A DNA stretch of 64,000 nt, from contig NZ_CP101125.1 in NCBI RefSeq assembly GCF_024296925.1, positions 4,900,501 through 4,964,500 of the forward strand, written 5' to 3'. A program made the translations under genes and the position numbers. How positions within the stretch are numbered: the first letter of the stretch is position 1; every line of letters begins with the position of its first letter. This DNA comes from Pseudomonas nunensis. GTDB taxonomy: Bacteria > Pseudomonadota > Gammaproteobacteria > Pseudomonadales > Pseudomonadaceae. The notes below the pieces were generated by a model. The model searched no databases, was not told where the DNA came from, and worked only from the letters and a program-made list of their open reading frames with translations. Shown here in pieces: positions 20,416 to 28,906 of this stretch.

Positions 20416-21621
20416 ATGATGATTCCTTCTCCCTGGCGCGCCGATTTTCCGGCCATCGCCGCCTTGCAACGGCAAGACCAGACCTATCTGGACAACGCCG
20501 CCACCACGCAAAAACCTCAAGCCCTGCTGGATGCCCTGACGCATTACTACGCCAACGGCGCGGCCAACGTGCATCGGGCGCAACACCTGCCCGGCGCCCA
20601 CGCCACCCAGGCGTTCGAGGACAGCCGCAGCAAAATCGGCCAATGGCTGAATGCCGGCGATTGCGGGCAGATCATCTTTACCCACGGAGCGACCTCCGCG
20701 CTGAACCTCCTGGCCTATGGCCTGGAACACTTATTCAATCCGGGCGATGAGATTGTCATCAGCGCCCTGGAGCACCACGCCAACCTGCTGCCCTGGCAGC
20801 AACTGGCCCTGCGCCGCGACTTGAAGCTGATCGTTTTGCCGCTGGACGCCGACGGTTTGATTGACCTCGCGACCGCCGCGCAGTTGATTGGCCCGCGAAC
20901 CCGGTTGCTCGCGGTCAGTCAGCTCTCCAACGTGCTCGGCGCTTGGCAGCCATTGCCCGAATTGCTGGCGCTGGCCCAAGCGCACGACGCGTTGACCGTG
21001 GTCGATGGTGCTCAAGGCATCGTCCATGGCCGGCATGATGTGCAGGAGTTGGGTTGCGACTTTTATGTGTTTTCCAGCCACAAGCTCTACGGCCCTGACG
21101 GTTTGGGCGTGTTGTTCGGCCGCAATGAAGCGCTCAAGCAGCTGCGTCATTGGCAATTCGGCGGTGAAATGGTGCTGGACGCCAATTACCACGACGCCCG
21201 TTTCCGCCCGGCACCGCTGGGTTTCGAAGCCGGAACGCCGCCGATTGCGAGTGTGATTGGCCTCGGCGCGACCCTGGATTACCTGAGCGGACTGGATCAG
21301 GACGCAGTGAACGCCCACGAAGCGGCGCTGCATGACTATTTGCTCAAGGGTCTTGAGGCACGCAACGGCATTCGATTGCTGGGCAAGCCGCAACTCGCGT
21401 TGGCCAGTTTCGTCGTCGAGGGTGTGCATAACTCCGATCTGGCGCATTTGCTGACCGAACAGGGTATCGCCGTGCGCGCCGGTCATCACTGCGCCATGCC
21501 GCTGCTCAAAAGCTTCGAATTGGCCGGGGCGATTCGGGTATCGCTGGCGCTGTATAACGACTCCGAGGATCTGGAGCGGTTCTTTGAAGCGCTGGATCAG
21601 GCGCTGGAGTTGCTGCGATGA
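20416..21621 (+). CDS. csdA: Cysteine desulfurase CsdA (SufS-like, class V aminotransferase)
   Basis: PLP enzyme that takes sulfur from cysteine as a persulfide and hands it to a SufE-type acceptor. The 401-residue product has the PLP lysine in SSHKLYGPDG (Lys 223) and the catalytic Cys in RAGHHCAMPL (Cys 359) on a short loop, as in the SufS/CsdA group. I start at the ATG at 20416; the frame stays open further upstream but only through REPIN sequence. The stop overlaps the csdE start, giving a coupled donor-acceptor pair. Confidence 0.93.
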   Translation: MMIPSPWRADFPAIAALQRQDQTYLDNAATTQKPQALLDALTHYYANGAANVHRAQHLPGAHATQAFEDSRSKIGQWLNAGDCGQIIFTHGATSALNLLAYGLEHLFNPGDEIVISALEHHANLLPWQQLALRRDLKLIVLPLDADGLIDLATAAQLIGPRTRLLAVSQLSNVLGAWQPLPELLALAQAHDALTVVDGAQGIVHGRHDVQELGCDFYVFSSHKLYGPDGLGVLFGRNEALKQLRHWQFGGEMVLDANYHDARFRPAPLGFEAGTPPIASVIGLGATLDYLSGLDQDAVNAHEAALHDYLLKGLEARNGIRLLGKPQLALASFVVEGVHNSDLAHLLTEQGIAVRAGHHCAMPLLKSFELAGAIRVSLALYNDSEDLERFFEALDQALELLR

Positions 21622-22022
21622 GCTTGCCGGCCGATGCGGCGTTGGCGCTGGAAACGTTCGAACAAGCCGGAAGCTGGGAACAGCGGGCGCGATTGCTGAT
21701 GCAGTGGGGCGATCGCCTGCCGGCGTTGAGCGATGTGGATAAGGTTGACGCCAACCGCGTGCATGGCTGTGAAAGCCAGGTTTGGTTGGTGGGCGCATTG
21801 CAGGATGGACATTGGCAGTTCGCCGCAAGCAGCGATGCGCGTTTGATTCGCGGATTGGTGGCGTTGCTGCTGGCGCGGGTTAACGGGTTGTCGGCGGTAG
21901 AGTTGCAGCAGGTGGATTTGCCGGATTGGTTTAGTCAGCTTGGGCTCAGTCGCCAGCTCTCCCCTTCGCGCAGTAATGGCCTGAATGCCGTGTTACAGCG
22001 GATGAATGAGTTGGCTGGTTAA
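21618..22022 (+). CDS. csdE: SufE-family sulfur acceptor CsdE
   Basis: Accepts persulfide sulfur from CsdA and passes it on. The 134-residue protein has the conserved acceptor cysteine in VHGCESQVWL (Cys 51) and full family length. Its ATG overlaps the csdA stop as ATGA, so the two are translationally coupled. The next gene, tcdA on the opposite strand, is the known client of this sulfur relay in E. coli. Confidence 0.92.
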   Translation: MSLPADAALALETFEQAGSWEQRARLLMQWGDRLPALSDVDKVDANRVHGCESQVWLVGALQDGHWQFAASSDARLIRGLVALLLARVNGLSAVELQQVDLPDWFSQLGLSRQLSPSRSNGLNAVLQRMNELAG

Positions 22023-22027
22023 TCGCC

Positions 22028-22091
22028 TTCGCGAGCAAGCCCGCTCCCACAGGGAAATGCATTCCAATGTGGGAGCGGGCTTGCTCGCGAA
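22028..22091. repeat. REP pair in tail-to-tail orientation
   Basis: CGCGAGCAAGCCCGCTCCCA followed after about 16 bases by GTGGGAGCGGGCTTGCTCGC, the reverse order of the usual REPIN. Lies between the convergent csdE and tcdA genes. Confidence 0.88.
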
Positions 22092-22111
22092 GAGGCCATC
22101 AGCCACACCGA

Positions 22112-22924
22112 TCAAGCCTCAGGTTTGACTCGGTCTGCCGGGCGCCGCACACCCGCCACAATCTTATCCACAGCCTTGGTCGCCGCGACCATGCCGAACG
22201 TCGCCGTCACCATCATTACCGCGCCAAACCCGCCGGCGCAGTCGAGCTTCACGCCGTCGCCGACAAAACTCTTCTGCAAGCAAATGCTGCCATCCGGTTT
22301 CGGGTAGCGCAGCTGTTCGGTGGAGAACACGCACGGCACGCTGTAATGGCGGGTCACGGTGCGGGAGAAGTTGTAGTCGCGGCGCAACGTCGAGCGCACT
22401 TTCGAGGCCAGCGGATCGTTGAAGGTCCGGTTCAGGTCGCAAACCTGGATCAGCGTCGGGTCAATCTGCCCGCCCGCGCCACCGGTGGTGATGATCTGGA
22501 TCTTGCGCCGCTTGCACCAAGCGATCAGCGCAGCCTTGGCATTCACGCTGTCGATGCAGTCGATCACGCAGTCGATATTCGGCGTGATGTACTCGGCCAT
22601 GGTCTCACGGGTGACGAAATCCGCCACCGCATGCACCGTGCAGTCCGGGTTGATCCCGCGCAGGCGCTCGGCCATCACTTCGACCTTGGGTTTGCCGACG
22701 GTGCTGTCCAGCGCGTGCAACTGACGGTTGGCGTTGCTGACGCAGACGTCATCGAGGTCGAACAGCGAAATCTCGCCCACGCCACACCGGGCAATGGCTT
22801 CCGCCGCCCAGGAACCGACGCCGCCAACGCCGACAATCGCCACGTGGGCCGCGCGCAAGCGGTCCAGGCCTTCAATGCCATACAACCGAGCGATGCCGGC
22901 AAACCGCGGATCTTCTGTACTCAT
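22112..22924 (-). CDS. tcdA: tRNA threonylcarbamoyladenosine dehydratase TcdA (CsdL)
   Basis: E1-like ATP-dependent enzyme that cyclises t6A37 to ct6A in ANN-decoding tRNAs. The 270-residue product has the ThiF/MoeB-type nucleotide motif GVGGVGSW (about 32-39) and conserved Arg/Asp segments (DLDDVCVSNANRQLHA, CIDSVNAKAALI). It faces csdA-csdE, which supply sulfur to it in E. coli. The t6A precursor gene tsaB is also in this window. I use the ATG at 22924; an ATG two codons upstream is equally possible. Confidence 0.92.
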   Translation of the reverse strand: MSTEDPRFAGIARLYGIEGLDRLRAAHVAIVGVGGVGSWAAEAIARCGVGEISLFDLDDVCVSNANRQLHALDSTVGKPKVEVMAERLRGINPDCTVHAVADFVTRETMAEYITPNIDCVIDCIDSVNAKAALIAWCKRRKIQIITTGGAGGQIDPTLIQVCDLNRTFNDPLASKVRSTLRRDYNFSRTVTRHYSVPCVFSTEQLRYPKPDGSICLQKSFVGDGVKLDCAGGFGAVMMVTATFGMVAATKAVDKIVAGVRRPADRVKPEA

Positions 22925-23145
22925 GACCATTACCCCAAAAACCGGCGCGCATTATAGGGCTTCGCAGCCACAAGTTTTAAGCTTCAAGCTACAAGTGTAA
23001 GAACTTAAGACAAACTTCAGTGCCAAATGTGAGGCTTTTCCTTGCTTGCTGTACGGTAAGTGAAAGCACGGTGTAGGATGCGCGCCCCCTTGGCCAACCG
23101 CCGACCCGTTCCTTCGTTCCACAGCCTTTGGAACCTGAAATAGCT

Positions 23146-25737
23146 ATGTCATCGCGTAAATTTGGACTCAACCTGGTTGTGGTGCTCGCCATCGCTGCCT
23201 TGTTTACCGGCTTCTGGGCGCTGATCAACCGCCCGGTCACCGCTCCCAACTGGCCTGAACAGATCTCCGGTTTTTCGTACTCGCCGTTTCAACAAGGCCA
23301 GTACCCACAGAAAGACCAGTACCCGACCGACGATGAAATGCGTCGCGATCTGGAGATCATGAGCAAGCTGACGGACAACATCCGCACCTACTCGGTCGAC
23401 GGCACGCTGGAGGACATTCCCAAACTGGCGGAAGAGTTCGGCCTGCGCGTGACCCTAGGGATCTGGATCAGCCCGGACCAGGAACGCAACGAACGCGAGA
23501 TCCTGCGCGCCATCGAATTGGCCAACACCTCACGCAGTGTGGTTCGCGTGGTTGTAGGCAACGAGGCGATCTTCCGTAAGGAAATTACCGCCAAGGACCT
23601 CAGCGTCATCCTCGACCGCGTCCGCGCCGCCGTGAAAGTGCCGGTGACCACGTCCGAGCAGTGGCACGTCTGGGAAGAACACCCGGAACTGGCCAAGCAC
23701 GTCGACTTGATCGCCGCGCACGTCCTGCCTTATTGGGAATTCATCCCGGTGGACAAGGCCGGTCAATTCGTCCTCGACCGCGCCCGGGACCTGAAAAAGA
23801 TGTTCCCGAAAAAACCGCTGCTGCTTTCGGAGGTTGGCTGGCCGAGCAACGGCCGCATGCGTGGCGGCACCGATTCGAGCCCGGCAGACCAGGCGATTTA
23901 CCTGCGCACCCTGGTTAACAAACTGAACCGCCAGGGCTTCAACTACTTCGTGATCGAAGCCTTTGACCAACCGTGGAAGGCCACTGACGAAGGTTCGGTG
24001 GGCGCGTATTGGGGCGTGTTCAACGCCGCGCGCCAGCAGAAATTCAACTTCGAAGGCCCGGTGGTCGCGATCCCGCAATGGCGTGTACTGGCGATCGGCT
24101 CGGCCGTCCTGGCCTTGCTGTCGCTGACTTTGCTGATGATCGACGGCTCGGCCCTGCGCCAGCGTGGCCGTACCTTCCTGACCTTTATCGCGTTCCTGTG
24201 CGGTTCGGTTCTGGTGTGGATCGGTTATGACTACAGCCAGCAATACAGCACCTGGTTCAGCCTGACGGTGGGCTTCTTGCTCGCCCTCGGTGCGCTCGGG
24301 GTGTTTATCGTATTGCTGACCGAAGCCCACGAGTTGGCGGAAGCGGTCTGGACTCACAAGCGCCGGCGAGAATTCCTGCCGGTCGTGGGGGATTCGGACT
24401 ACCGACCGAAAGTGTCGATCCACGTACCGTGCTACAACGAACCACCGGAGATGGTCAAACAGACCCTCAACGCCCTGGCCAACCTCGACTATCCGGACTT
24501 CGAAGTCCTGATCATCGACAACAACACCAAGGACCCGGCGGTCTGGGAACCGGTGCGCGATTACTGCGAGACCCTCGGCCCGCGCTTCAAGTTCTTCCAC
24601 GTCGCCCCGTTGGCCGGTTTCAAGGGTGGCGCGCTGAATTACCTGATCCCGCACACCGCCAAGGATGCCGAAGTGATTGCGGTGATCGACTCCGATTACT
24701 GCGTCGACCCGAACTGGCTCAAGCACATGGTGCCGCACTTCGCCGATCCGAAAATCGCCGTGGTGCAGTCGCCACAGGATTATCGCGACCAGAACGAAAG
24801 CACCTTCAAGAAGCTCTGCTACGCGGAATACAAAGGTTTCTTCCACATCGGCATGGTCACCCGTAACGACCGTGACGCGATCATTCAGCACGGCACCATG
24901 ACCATGACCCGACGTTCGGTGCTCGAGGAACTGGGCTGGGCTGACTGGTGCATCTGTGAAGACGCCGAACTGGGTCTGCGGGTATTCGAAAAAGGTCTGT
25001 CGGCGGCGTATTACCACACCAGCTACGGCAAAGGCCTGATGCCGGATACCTTTATCGACTTCAAGAAACAGCGTTTCCGCTGGGCCTATGGCGCGATTCA
25101 GATCATCAAGCGCCACACCGCCAGCCTGCTGCGCGGCAAGGACACCGAGCTGACCCGTGGCCAGCGTTACCACTTCCTCGCGGGCTGGTTGCCGTGGGTG
25201 GCGGACGGCATGAACATCTTCTTCACCGTCGGCGCCCTGTTGTGGTCGGCGGCGATGATCATCGTGCCGCAACGGGTCGATCCACCGCTGCTGATCTTCG
25301 CGATCCCGCCATTGGCGCTGTTCGTGTTCAAGGTGGCCAAGATCATCTTCCTGTACCGCCGTGCGGTCGGGGTCAACCTGAAGGACGCGTTCTGCGCGGC
25401 GCTGGCCGGGCTGGCGTTGTCGCACACCATCGCCAAAGCGGTGCTATACGGCTTCTTCACCAGCAGCATTCCGTTCTTCCGTACGCCGAAAAACGCCGAT
25501 AACCACGGCTTCTGGGTGGCGATTTCGGAGGCTCGCGAAGAGGTGTTCATCATGCTGCTGTTGTGGGGCGCGGCGCTGGGGATCTTCCTGGTGCAGGGCC
25601 TGCCAAGCAACGACATCCGCTTCTGGGTGACCATGTTGCTGGTGCAGTCTCTGCCGTACCTGGCGGCGCTGATCATGGCGTTCCTGTCTTCGCTGCCCAA
25701 ACCGGCCGCCGAGCCTGAGCCTCTACCAGCCGTCTAA
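23146..25737 (+). CDS. ndvB: NdvB-like membrane beta-glucan synthase (GH17 + GT2 domains)
   Basis: Probable cyclic beta-1,3-glucan synthase; in P. aeruginosa ndvB glucans lie in the periplasm and contribute to biofilm antibiotic tolerance. The 863-residue protein has an N-terminal membrane anchor, a periplasmic GH17-like domain with both catalytic glutamates (GNEAI, Glu 140; LSEVGWPSNG, Glu 229), membrane segments near 315-400, then a cytoplasmic GT2 domain with DSDYC (Asp 515/517), the CEDAELG acidic pair (605-606) and QRFRW (642-646), and further membrane helices to the end. Start at 23146 matches a membrane-anchor N-terminus. Assignment is strengthened by the dapE-rlmA neighbours, as in P. 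aeruginosa. Confidence 0.9.
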   Translation: MSSRKFGLNLVVVLAIAALFTGFWALINRPVTAPNWPEQISGFSYSPFQQGQYPQKDQYPTDDEMRRDLEIMSKLTDNIRTYSVDGTLEDIPKLAEEFGLRVTLGIWISPDQERNEREILRAIELANTSRSVVRVVVGNEAIFRKEITAKDLSVILDRVRAAVKVPVTTSEQWHVWEEHPELAKHVDLIAAHVLPYWEFIPVDKAGQFVLDRARDLKKMFPKKPLLLSEVGWPSNGRMRGGTDSSPADQAIYLRTLVNKLNRQGFNYFVIEAFDQPWKATDEGSVGAYWGVFNAARQQKFNFEGPVVAIPQWRVLAIGSAVLALLSLTLLMIDGSALRQRGRTFLTFIAFLCGSVLVWIGYDYSQQYSTWFSLTVGFLLALGALGVFIVLLTEAHELAEAVWTHKRRREFLPVVGDSDYRPKVSIHVPCYNEPPEMVKQTLNALANLDYPDFEVLIIDNNTKDPAVWEPVRDYCETLGPRFKFFHVAPLAGFKGGALNYLIPHTAKDAEVIAVIDSDYCVDPNWLKHMVPHFADPKIAVVQSPQDYRDQNESTFKKLCYAEYKGFFHIGMVTRNDRDAIIQHGTMTMTRRSVLEELGWADWCICEDAELGLRVFEKGLSAAYYHTSYGKGLMPDTFIDFKKQRFRWAYGAIQIIKRHTASLLRGKDTELTRGQRYHFLAGWLPWVADGMNIFFTVGALLWSAAMIIVPQRVDPPLLIFAIPPLALFVFKVAKIIFLYRRAVGVNLKDAFCAALAGLALSHTIAKAVLYGFFTSSIPFFRTPKNADNHGFWVAISEAREEVFIMLLLWGAALGIFLVQGLPSNDIRFWVTMLLVQSLPYLAALIMAFLSSLPKPAAEPEPLPAV

Positions 25738-25754
25738 ATCAGTACAGATGCACT

Positions 25755-25780
25755 AAACGGCGGCCAATGGCCGCCGTTTT
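25755..25780 (+). terminator. Rho-independent terminator of ndvB
   Basis: GC-rich hairpin (AAACGGCGG / CCGCCGTTT around a CCAATGG loop) starting 18 bases after the ndvB stop and ending in TTTT. Confidence 0.85.
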
Positions 25781-25848
25781 GCTTTAAGATAACCGCCATT
25801 TTGCAGGCCTTGGCGGGATATACGGTCCTTCTGACCGTACTCAAAACC

Positions 25849-25938
25849 TGTGGGAGCGGGCTTGCTCGCGAATGCGGTGTAACAATCAACATTTATGCTG
25901 ACTGACACACCGCATTCGCGAGCAAGCCCGCTCCCACA
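25849..25938. repeat. REPIN, GTGGGAGCGGGCTTGC type
   Basis: Inverted REP arms with about 40 bases between them, in the ndvB-dapE gap. Ends about 38 bases before the dapE start, so it must sit inside or next to the dapE promoter/leader. Confidence 0.9.
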
Positions 25939-25976
25939 TTTCGACCGCGCCCAAATTCATGTTTCCGGAGTTTTCC

Positions 25977-27128
25977 ATGACGGCCCACGCCGACCTTTCG
26001 CCGACCCTTCAACTCGCCATTGACCTGATCCGCCGTCCGTCCGTGACGCCGGTCGACGCCGATTGCCAGAAGCAGATGATGCAGCGCCTGGGCGATGCCG
26101 GTTTCCAACTGGAACCGATGCGCATCGAAGATGTGGATAACTTCTGGGCCACACACGGCAAACACGACGGTCCGGTGCTGTGCTTCGCCGGTCACACCGA
26201 CGTGGTCCCGACCGGTCCGGTCACCGCGTGGCAGATCGACCCGTTCAACGCGGTGATCGACGAACACGGCATGCTCTGCGGCCGTGGCGCGGCGGACATG
26301 AAAGGCAGCCTCGCGTCGATGACCGTGGCCGCCGAGCGTTTTGTCGCCGACTACCCGGATCACAAGGGCAAGGTCGCTTTCCTGATCACCAGTGACGAGG
26401 AAGGCCCGGCGCACCACGGCACCAAGGCTGTGATCGAACGCCTCGCCGCGCGCAAGGAGCGTCTGGACTGGTGCATCGTCGGCGAACCGTCGAGCACCAC
26501 CCTGGTCGGTGACGTGGTCAAGAACGGTCGTCGCGGTTCCCTCGGCGCCAAGCTGACCGTGCGCGGCATTCAGGGCCATGTGGCCTACCCGCACCTGGCG
26601 AAGAACCCGATCCACCTCGCCGCCCCGGCCCTGGCCGAACTGGCCGCCGAGCATTGGGACCACGGCAACGACTTCTTCCCGCCGACCAGTTTCCAGATTT
26701 CCAACGTCAATTCCGGTACTGGCGCGACCAACGTGATTCCAGGTGATCTGGTGGCGGTGTTCAACTTCCGTTTCTCCACCGAATCCACCGTCGAAGGCCT
26801 GCAAAAGCGCGTTGCTGACATCCTCGACAAGCATGGCCTGGACTGGCACGTGGATTGGGCGCTGTCGGGCCTACCGTTCCTCACCGAACCGGGCGCGCTG
26901 CTGGATGCCGTGGCGTCGAGCATCAAGGACATCACCGGTCGCGAAACCAAGGCGTCCACCAGTGGCGGGACGTCCGACGGTCGTTTCATCGCGACCATGG
27001 GCACGCAAGTAGTTGAGCTGGGACCGGTCAACGCGACGATTCACCAAGTCAACGAACGTGTGCTGGCCGCCGACCTCGACGTGCTGACCGAAATCTACTA
27101 CCAGACCCTGATCAAGTTGCTCGCCTGA
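25977..27128 (+). CDS. dapE: Succinyl-diaminopimelate desuccinylase DapE
   Basis: Zinc peptidase-like hydrolase that releases succinate from N-succinyl-L,L-DAP, following DapC. The 383-residue M20-family product shows the metal ligands in [12 protein letters not shown] (His), GRGAADMKG (Asp), TSDEEGPA (catalytic Glu/metal Glu) and a C-terminal His region. I use the ATG at 25977 with CCGGAG upstream; an ATG six codons earlier lacks an RBS. The stop overlaps the rlmA start (TGATG). Confidence 0.95.
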   Translation: MTAHADLSPTLQLAIDLIRRPSVTPVDADCQKQMMQRLGDAGFQLEPMRIEDVDNFWATHGKHDGPVLCFAGHTDVVPTGPVTAWQIDPFNAVIDEHGMLCGRGAADMKGSLASMTVAAERFVADYPDHKGKVAFLITSDEEGPAHHGTKAVIERLAARKERLDWCIVGEPSSTTLVGDVVKNGRRGSLGAKLTVRGIQGHVAYPHLAKNPIHLAAPALAELAAEHWDHGNDFFPPTSFQISNVNSGTGATNVIPGDLVAVFNFRFSTESTVEGLQKRVADILDKHGLDWHVDWALSGLPFLTEPGALLDAVASSIKDITGRETKASTSGGTSDGRFIATMGTQVVELGPVNATIHQVNERVLAADLDVLTEIYYQTLIKLLA

Positions 27129-27937
27129 TGCTGGCCTGCCCGATCTGCAGCGAACCGCTGAACGCGGTGGACAACGGCGTGGCCTGTCCCGCCGGGCATC
27201 GTTTCGACCGCGCGCGCCAGGGTTACCTGAACCTGCTGCCGGTGCAGCACAAGAACAGCCGCGACCCTGGGGATAACCTGGCGATGGTCGAGGCCCGACG
27301 CGACTTCTTGAACGCCGGCCATTACGCGCCGGTGGCCAAGCGTCTGGCGGAACTGGCGGCGCAGTACGCGCCCCAGCGCTGGCTCGACATCGGTTGTGGC
27401 GAGGGTTATTACACCGCGCAAATCGCCGAAGCCTTGCCGAATGCCGATGGTTACGCACTGGATATTTCCCGGGAAGCGGTCAAACGCGCCTGCAAGCGTA
27501 ATCCGCAGTTGACGTGGTTGATCGCCAGCATGGCGCGGGTGCCGTTGGCGTCCGGCAGTTGCCAGTTTCTGGCGAGTGTTTTCAGTCCGCTGGACTGGGA
27601 AGAAGCCAAGCGCCTGCTGAGCCCTGGCGGCGGTTTGATGAAAGTCGGGCCGACCAGCGGCCACCTGATGGAGTTGCGCGAAAGTCTGTATGACGAAGTG
27701 CGTGAATACACCGACGACAAGCATTTGGCCCTGGTGCCGGAAGGCATGACGCTGGCGCACAGTGAAACCCTGGAATTCAAACTGACGCTGGCAAGCGGTC
27801 AGGATCGTGCCAACCTGTTGGCCATGACGCCCCACGGCTGGCGCGCCAGTGCTGAACGCCGGGCAGCGGTCATCGAGCAGGTCGAGCCGTTCGAAGTCAC
27901 GGTTTCGATGCGTTACGATTACTTCGTACTTCAATAA
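27128..27937 (+). CDS. rlmA: 23S rRNA (guanine-N1)-methyltransferase RlmA
   Basis: Methylates G745-equivalent (RlmAI type) of 23S rRNA. The 269-residue protein begins with a zinc-binding module (Cys 4, Cys 7, Cys 20, His 24: CPICSEP...CPAGHRF) and then a SAM-dependent methyltransferase fold with the LDIGCGEGYYT motif. It is translationally coupled to dapE through a one-base overlap, the same order as P. aeruginosa rrmA-dapE. Confidence 0.92.
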   Translation: MLACPICSEPLNAVDNGVACPAGHRFDRARQGYLNLLPVQHKNSRDPGDNLAMVEARRDFLNAGHYAPVAKRLAELAAQYAPQRWLDIGCGEGYYTAQIAEALPNADGYALDISREAVKRACKRNPQLTWLIASMARVPLASGSCQFLASVFSPLDWEEAKRLLSPGGGLMKVGPTSGHLMELRESLYDEVREYTDDKHLALVPEGMTLAHSETLEFKLTLASGQDRANLLAMTPHGWRASAERRAAVIEQVEPFEVTVSMRYDYFVLQ

Positions 27938-28012
27938 TTTTTGGTCTTGAGCAACAGCTTGAGGCCGGCTAAATCCGCGAATGGATTTTTCAAGACCGCA
28001 GTGAGGACATCC

Positions 28013-28390
28013 ATGCGCCAACCCGATATCGAGATTTACCTGAAAGACGCCGACGTCGACTACAAGACCGTCGCCGATTGGCTGAGCGCCGCGTTGGGCC
28101 CGTGCAGTGAGTGGGTCAAGAAAGGCCAGACCTACAAGTGCAAGGCCGGCAGCGTGCCAGTCACCTGGCTGCCGAAAGCCGTGGGCAAGTGGAACAGCCT
28201 GTACCTGGAAAGCGACCAGACGCCGTGGGAAGACGACATCGCCTGCGCCCGTGCAGCCTTCGCCGCGCTGAACGTCGAAGTGCGTTGCGCGCCGGGAACG
28301 TGGGTCGAGGAAGAAGGTGAAGAAACCGCAGATCGCTGGATGCGCATCAGCGCTGATGGTGAAGAAGAAATCACCTGGAAGACCGCGTAA
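28013..28390 (+). CDS. Conserved hypothetical protein, 125 residues
   Basis: I do not recognise the family. The product (MRQPDIEIYLKDADVDYKTV...) is acidic, with many Trp residues, no signal peptide and no membrane segment, so it is probably cytosolic. The start is supported by GTGAGGAC upstream of the ATG. Codon use and GC match the neighbours, so it looks like a resident gene. It follows rlmA by 75 bases and is followed by a REPIN. Confidence 0.8.
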   Translation: MRQPDIEIYLKDADVDYKTVADWLSAALGPCSEWVKKGQTYKCKAGSVPVTWLPKAVGKWNSLYLESDQTPWEDDIACARAAFAALNVEVRCAPGTWVEEEGEETADRWMRISADGEEEITWKTA

Positions 28391-28410
28391 AACCAGCAAC
28401 ACCCATCAAA

Positions 28411-28500
28411 TGTGGGAGCGGGCTTGCTCGCGAATGCGGTGTATCAGTCGCCATCAACGTTGACTGATACACCCCATTCGCGAGCAAGCCCGCTCCCACA
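28411..28500. repeat. REPIN, GTGGGAGCGGGCTTGC type
   Basis: Inverted REP arms between convergent genes (the 125-residue unknown and the cold-shock gene). Confidence 0.9.
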
Positions 28501-28529
28501 ATGGTTTTTGGGTGATCTGAAGAGCGGGT

Positions 28530-28739
28530 TTACAGACCTACAACATCCTCAGCCTGCAATCCCTTCTCGCCCGTTACCACGGCGTACTCAACCTGCTGGC
28601 CTTCAGCCAGCGAACGGTGGCCTTCACCGCGAATCGCGCGGTAATGCACGAACACGTCCACCCCGTCCTCGCGTTGAATAAAGCCGTAGCCCTTGGCGTC
28701 GTTGAACCACTTCACATTGCCGGTCTCGCGCGTAGCCAT
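28530..28739 (-). CDS. Cold-shock domain protein
   Basis: Small single-stranded nucleic-acid-binding protein acting as an RNA chaperone. The 69-residue product is one cold-shock domain: [12 protein letters not shown] (RNP1, 11-22) and VFVHYRAI (RNP2 region, 29-36), the latter with Tyr-Arg in place of the common Phe-Ser. Whether it is induced by cold or made constitutively cannot be told. It is divergent from plsB, sharing a 167-base AT-rich intergenic region that should hold both promoters. Confidence 0.92.
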   Translation of the reverse strand: MATRETGNVKWFNDAKGYGFIQREDGVDVFVHYRAIRGEGHRSLAEGQQVEYAVVTGEKGLQAEDVVGL

Positions 28740-28906
28740 GTCTCGTTACCCCCCTTGTTTTTATTTTGAGCGGTCGAGTATATGACAGCCGCGAAAACTC
28801 TCAACTCAAGTTTACTTGACCGCTTTTTTGCCGATTTTCGGCGAATACGGCACACTATCGACCGCCCGAGCATTTGCTCGGTTTTATTCACTCAAGCAGA
28901 AGCCGT

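Noticed and set aside
23530..25425. Minus-strand open frame of 631 codons opposite ndvB
   Set aside because: Antisense of the GT2/GH17 gene, rich in Arg/His/Gln as typical for shadows of high-GC genes.
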